Assembly (NCBI GenBank): GCA_002781125.1
Contig: PETJ01000059.1
Coordinates: 1-8,919 of the forward strand
DNA: 8,919 nt
Reading direction: 5' to 3'
Source: Candidatus Nealsonbacteria bacterium CG01_land_8_20_14_3_00_12
Lineage (GTDB): Bacteria; Patescibacteriota; Minisyncoccia; Minisyncoccales; PETJ01
Below the pieces are notes generated by a model. That model worked only from the letters and a program-made list of their open reading frames with translations. It was not told where the DNA came from and did no database searches. How positions within the stretch are numbered: position 1 is the first letter of the stretch; each line of letters starts with the position of its first letter. Positions 6,173 to 8,919 of this stretch are shown in pieces. Both the position numbers and the translations under genes were made by a program.

Positions 6173-6275
6173 AGACCGATAAGTCGAATATCTTAAGTAA
6201 GTCTTCAATAATTTCGAAAATTAGCGAAGGCCCAGAATAAGTAGAGCGACTTAGAAGTCCAAAGGTCGCTTTTTT
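6173..6275 (+). ncRNA. Candidate small RNA or transcription-attenuating leader (~100 nt)
   Basis: The stretch lies between a near-consensus promoter and a T-tailed terminator and has no sensible reading frame. Visible pairings are AGAC (6173-6176) with GTCT (6201-6204), enclosing a weaker TAAG/CTTA stem; the hairpin TAATTT-CGA-AAATTA (6209-6223); and the terminator stem at 6245-6270. Within the terminator arm, GACT-TAGA-AGTC (6248-6259) can form a competing hairpin. That would suit an attenuator governing the zinc-ribbon gene at 6346. I do not recognise it as 6S, SRP, tmRNA or RNase P RNA. Whether it is a free small RNA, a leader or nothing cannot be settled from one sequence. Confidence 0.4.
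6245..6275 (+). terminator. Intrinsic terminator
   Basis: AGCGAC (6245-6250) pairs with GTCGCT (6265-6270), plus a T-G wobble inside, and a run of six T (6270-6275) follows directly. It ends transcription from the promoter at 6138-6166, the upstream operon, or both. Confidence 0.7.
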
Positions 6276-6330
6276 AATAGATATTAGATATTAAATGCAG
6301 AAAAAGGAAACCATTATCTAAAATCTATTA
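6275..6330. repeat. 16-nt AT-rich inverted repeat upstream of the zinc-ribbon gene
   Basis: TAATAGATATTAGATA (6275-6290) and TATCTAAAATCTATTA (6315-6330) are complementary except at one position, around a 24-nt loop. The right arm continues into loosely repeated ATCTAAA/ATCCAAA words up to the start codon at 6346. It could be an operator, a structured 5' leader or just simple-sequence drift. Nothing shows which. Confidence 0.5.
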
Positions 6331-6345
6331 TCCAAAATCTAAACT

Positions 6346-6528
6346 ATGGCCTTCCAAAAATTTGAACCAAGAGGAGAGTTTCCTCCTCGCCAAACGTTTA
6401 AAGGGAATTGGAAATGTTCCGAATGTGGAAAAGAAATAACTGAACTTCCATTTGAACCCTCGCCCGACAGGCCAATTTTTTGTAAAGAATGTTGGGCAAA
6501 AAAGAGAGCTGAAAGATTCCGACGCTAG
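6346..6528 (+). CDS. Small CxxC...CxxC zinc-ribbon protein
   Basis: This is a 60-residue basic protein with one zinc-ribbon: CSEC (C24, C27) and CKEC (C46, C49), separated by 18 residues that include LPFEPSPDRPIF. It resembles the short CxxC-x17-CxxC proteins common in candidate phyla bacteria, with one extra residue in the spacer. The start is followed by MAFQKFEPRGEFPPRQ and the protein ends in an arginine/lysine-rich helix (AKKRAERFRR), which could contact nucleic acid. No enzyme motif is present. It stands alone between two terminators. Its role is unknown; nucleic-acid or protein binding is a guess from composition. The ATG is preceded by AT-rich sequence without a ribosome binding site. 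Confidence 0.75.
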   Translation: MAFQKFEPRGEFPPRQTFKGNWKCSECGKEITELPFEPSPDRPIFCKECWAKKRAERFRR

Positions 6529-6542
6529 ACTCCCTGAACCAG

Positions 6543-6566
6543 AAGCCGCCAAAAAGGTGGCTTTTT
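6543..6566 (+). terminator. Intrinsic terminator after the zinc-ribbon gene
   Basis: AAGCCGCC (6543-6550), loop AAAAA, GGTGGCTT (6556-6563) form an 8-bp stem with one G-T wobble, followed by further T. An overlapping alternative, CCAAAAAG/CTTTTTGG, also exists. It lies 15 bases past the zinc-ribbon stop and just before the next gene. Confidence 0.75.
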
Positions 6567-6570
6567 GGTA

Positions 6571-6576
6571 TATAAT
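6571..6576 (+). promoter_or_regulatory. Possible -10 box before the radical SAM gene
   Basis: A perfect TATAAT sits 12 bases before the ATG at 6589, directly behind the terminator. I find no -35 match at 16-18 bases upstream, where the terminator stem lies. If real, the transcript would start about 6 nt before the ATG, close to leaderless. AT-richness makes a chance match quite possible. Confidence 0.3.
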
Positions 6577-6588
6577 AAATTTGAGAAA

Positions 6589-7491
6589 ATGTATCCCAGC
6601 TACTTAAATTTATCAAAAAAAGATTTAAATTTAAGGATTGGAAAACTCTTTAAAAATTTAGAGAATTGTGAAATTTGTCCAAGGAAGTGCCGGGCTAATC
6701 GACTGGAAGGCAAGGAAGGATTTTGTAAATTAGGAGGATTGCCAATGGTATCTGCTCACCATCCCCATTTTGGAGAAGAAAGCGTATTAGTTGGAACCCA
6801 TGGTTCAGGTACGTGCTTCTTTACATCCTGTAATCTTTCTTGCGTTTATTGTCAGAATTACGAGATTTCTCAATTAAGAATTGGCGCGGAAATTTCTTTT
6901 AAAATGTTATCTCAAGCGATGGTAGAACTTCAAAATATGGGCTGTCACAATATTAATTTAGTTACTCCAACTCCTCAAGTTCCCCAGATTGCAAAATCTC
7001 TTTTGATTGCCATTGAAAAAGGACTGAAAATTCCCTTGGTATATAACACCTGTTCATATGATTCAGTCGAAGTTTTAAAATTGTTAGATGGCATTATAGA
7101 TATTTACATGCCAGATGCCAGGTATTCAGAGGATAAAGTTGCTTTAAAATATTCCAATGCCCCAAGGTATTTTGAGATAATGAAAGAAGCAATAAAGGAA
7201 ATGCACCGCCAGGTAGGAGATTTAGTCATTGACGAAAGAGGAATAGCTGTTAGGGGGTTATTGGTTAGGCACCTGGTTTTACCAAATAATTTAGCTGGTT
7301 CAGAAAAAATTTTTGAATTCTTAATTAAGGAAATTTCAAAAAATACTTTTTTAAACATAATGTCTCAGTACTTTCCATATTTTCGGGCCCGAGAGTTTCT
7401 TGAACTCAATCGCCCAATTACTGAAAAAGAATATCAAGAGGCCATCGAACTTGCGAAAAAAGCCGGTTTAAAAAGACTCTATTTTTATTAA
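6589..7491 (+). CDS. PflX-like radical SAM protein (COG1313-type)
   Basis: A 300-residue radical SAM enzyme related to pyruvate formate-lyase activases. The cluster motif is CNLSCVYC (C81, C85, C88, the CX3CX2C form), which would bind a [4Fe-4S] cluster and S-adenosylmethionine. The N-terminal part holds a second cysteine set, C27, C30, C34 and C46 (CEICPRKC and GFC), typical of the PflX group. VTPTPQVPQ, DIYMPDARYS, GLLVRHLVLP and SQYFPYF are further family segments. I chose ATG 6589 because an in-frame TTG at 6565 lies inside the terminator's T tract and adds residues without family likeness. Only four bases separate its stop from the PyrD-PyrK gene, so they are probably co-transcribed. The group's substrate is unknown, and no glycyl-radical enzyme is visible in the window. 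Confidence 0.87.
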   Translation: MYPSYLNLSKKDLNLRIGKLFKNLENCEICPRKCRANRLEGKEGFCKLGGLPMVSAHHPHFGEESVLVGTHGSGTCFFTSCNLSCVYCQNYEISQLRIGAEISFKMLSQAMVELQNMGCHNINLVTPTPQVPQIAKSLLIAIEKGLKIPLVYNTCSYDSVEVLKLLDGIIDIYMPDARYSEDKVALKYSNAPRYFEIMKEAIKEMHRQVGDLVIDERGIAVRGLLVRHLVLPNNLAGSEKIFEFLIKEISKNTFLNIMSQYFPYFRAREFLELNRPITEKEYQEAIELAKKAGLKRLYFY

Positions 7492-7495
7492 TAAA

Positions 7496-8919
7496 ATGAA
7501 ATACAAAATTTTTGATAAAGAAATTAGTGGCCCATTTACTATTCCCTCAGGGATAGTAACCACCGAGGTATCAACTATCGAAAAAATTGCCAATGAAATT
7601 CCAGAAATTGGAATTCTAACTACAAAAAGCATTGGACCGGAACTCAGAGTAGGGTACCGGGAGCCGATTATTGCTCAGATTGCCCCCTTTTCTTTTATTA
7701 ACGCTGTTGGCCTAACAAATCCTGGCGTAGAAGAATTCAGAAAAAGAATTTCGAAAATAAAAATACCTAGAGATAAATTTTTGCTTATTTCAATCTTTGG
7801 GGGCAATGAAAAAGAGTTCAGAGGGGTAGCTGAAACCCTATTTGATTTTGCCAACGGTTTTGAATTAAATATTTCCTGCCCTCATACTGAAAAATATGGC
7901 CAAACAATTGGCAAGGACACAGCGATTTTGGAGAAAATAGTAAAAAGTATCAGCTCTCTCGGGAAGCCGGTATTTGTTAAAATTTCCCCAAATTTGGATG
8001 TAAAAGAAACAGTAAAAGCAACCCTGAAAGGAGGAGCTTCAGGCATAACTGCTATAAATACAAGGGGACCGGAATTGTTTCTCCACGATAACCATTCCGT
8101 TCTTTCAAATAAAGTCGGCGGGATATCTGGAAGGGCAATTTTGGAATTGGGATTAAAATGCGTGAAAGAAATAAGGAATCTCACCGATTTACCAATTATT
8201 GCCTGCGGTGGCATTTCTACTGCTGGAGATTTAAGAAGATATAAATTAGCTGGAGCCACTTTTTTTGGGATTGGTTCAGCCCTGTCTGGAATGAATACTG
8301 AGGAGATGAAACAATATTTCCATCAGCTATTAATTGATTTTTGGAAAGGAACAGATGAGACCGTTAGCTTTTTAAAAGAGAAACTAAATACGGAATATCA
8401 AAAATATACTGTAAGAGAAAATAAATTTTTGGCCGAAGATTTATTTCTTTTGAAATTAAATAAGGAGATAGAAATAGAGCCTGGCCAATTTATTTTCGCC
8501 TGGTTACCAGAAAAAGGGGAGAAACCCTTTTCAGTGTTCGATGACGATCCTTTAACTTTATTGATTAAGAAAAGAGGTTGTTTTACTCAGGAATTATCAA
8601 GATTGAAGGGGGGCGACATTCTTTATATTCGGGGACCTTATGGGAACTCTCTAAAATTAAATGGTAAAACTTTATTAGTAGGTGGGGGGACTGGAATTGC
8701 CGGCCTTTATCTTTTTGCAAAAAAATATCAAAACACAATTTCTTTATTGGGAGCAAAAGATAAAAATCACTTAGCCTATTTGGAAGAATTCAAAAAATTA
8801 TCTAAGGAAACTTATTTAAGTACAGAAAATGGCGAGATGGGGCGCAGGGGATTAGTAACGGATATTCTTCCAGAAATTGTCGAAAAAACAAAACCTGAAT
8901 ATTGTCTAAACTGCGGCCC
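7496..8919 (+). CDS. pyrD: PyrD-PyrK fusion: class 1B dihydroorotate dehydrogenase with electron-transfer domain (3' partial)
   Basis: One open frame of 474 complete codons runs off the window. Residues about 1-300 are a dihydroorotate dehydrogenase, the fourth step of pyrimidine synthesis: IPSGI (16-20), TTKSIG with K44, NAVGLTNPG (69-77), ELNISCPHT with the class 1B-type catalytic cysteine C128, VKISPN with K162, INTRGPE and the FMN-phosphate loop ACGGIS (236-241). From about residue 303 a ferredoxin-reductase-like PyrK domain follows: EPGQFIFAWLP, KPFSV (343-347, where PyrK usually has R-P-x-S), RGPYG and the nucleotide loop GGGTGIAG (396-403). The frame ends at CLNCGP, so the expected C-terminal [2Fe-2S] cysteines lie beyond the window. 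Normally PyrD and PyrK are separate chains of a heterotetramer that reduces NAD+. Reading continuously through the junction shows no stop or frameshift. Confidence 0.88.
   Translation, partial: MKYKIFDKEISGPFTIPSGIVTTEVSTIEKIANEIPEIGILTTKSIGPELRVGYREPIIAQIAPFSFINAVGLTNPGVEEFRKRISKIKIPRDKFLLISIFGGNEKEFRGVAETLFDFANGFELNISCPHTEKYGQTIGKDTAILEKIVKSISSLGKPVFVKISPNLDVKETVKATLKGGASGITAINTRGPELFLHDNHSVLSNKVGGISGRAILELGLKCVKEIRNLTDLPIIACGGISTAGDLRRYKLAGATFFGIGSALSGMNTEEMKQYFHQLLIDFWKGTDETVSFLKEKLNTEYQKYTVRENKFLAEDLFLLKLNKEIEIEPGQFIFAWLPEKGEKPFSVFDDDPLTLLIKKRGCFTQELSRLKGGDILYIRGPYGNSLKLNGKTLLVGGGTGIAGLYLFAKKYQNTISLLGAKDKNHLAYLEEFKKLSKETYLSTENGEMGRRGLVTDILPEIVEKTKPEYCLNCG

Noticed and set aside
6170..6290. 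- strand open stretch of about 35 codons with a protein-like hydrophobic pattern (includes GPSLIFEIIEDLL)
   Set aside because: It has no ATG/GTG/TTG start, a stop just upstream and no recognised family. It could be a decayed gene remnant, but evidence is lacking.
6565..6588. TTG at 6565 as start of the radical SAM gene
   Set aside because: It sits in the T tract of a terminator, and the -10-like TATAAT would then be coding; ATG 6589 is preferred.
7882..8259. - strand 125-codon frame
   Set aside because: It is antisense to the strongly conserved PyrD core (C128, FMN loop), so it is a shadow.
1..8919. tRNA, rRNA or CRISPR array
   Set aside because: I found no cloverleaf, rRNA core sequence or regularly spaced direct repeats on either strand.

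Overview
The window looks like a piece of a small, AT-rich, anaerobic bacterial genome, most plausibly a Patescibacteria/CPR (Parcubacteria-like) lineage. What I see: short gaps, ATGA stop/start overlaps, lysine-rich proteins, T-tailed hairpin terminators, no clear Shine-Dalgarno motif before any start, an EndoQ-family repair enzyme and a tiny CxxC zinc-ribbon protein. The taxonomic reading is inference, not proof. All genes lie on the + strand.

Layout: 1-140 holds the 3' tail of an unidentified gene and its terminator. 179-1426 encodes an endonuclease Q-family DNA repair enzyme ending in a sliding-clamp-like peptide. 1427-1528 is a gap full of hairpins. 1529-6149 is a tight operon of four genes: two paralogous DUF2229/HgdB-like subunits, a BadF/HgdC-type ATPase activase interrupted by a 418-residue homing-endonuclease intein, and a small Mth938/AAMDC-family protein. 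6150-6345 is non-coding, with a near-consensus promoter, a T-tailed terminator about 100 nt downstream (candidate small RNA or leader) and an AT-rich inverted repeat. 6346-6528 encodes a 60-residue zinc ribbon followed by a terminator. 6589-7491 encodes a PflX-type radical SAM protein, and 7496 to the window end encodes a fused PyrD-PyrK dihydroorotate dehydrogenase that runs off the edge.

How the genes fit together: the two DUF2229 proteins carry matching cysteines and share a C-terminal motif, so they probably form a heterodimeric iron-sulfur reductase or dehydratase. The ATPase would inject low-potential electrons into it at the cost of ATP. The intein sits immediately before the first cysteine of the CAAGTG motif, which in characterised activases binds the [4Fe-4S] cluster shared by the dimer. 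The ATPase therefore cannot have a normal cluster site until the intein has spliced out, and the residue needed for splicing is the residue needed for the cluster. This is the most striking observation here. The radical SAM gene and the PyrD-PyrK fusion add to the oxygen-sensitive, Fe-S/flavin theme.
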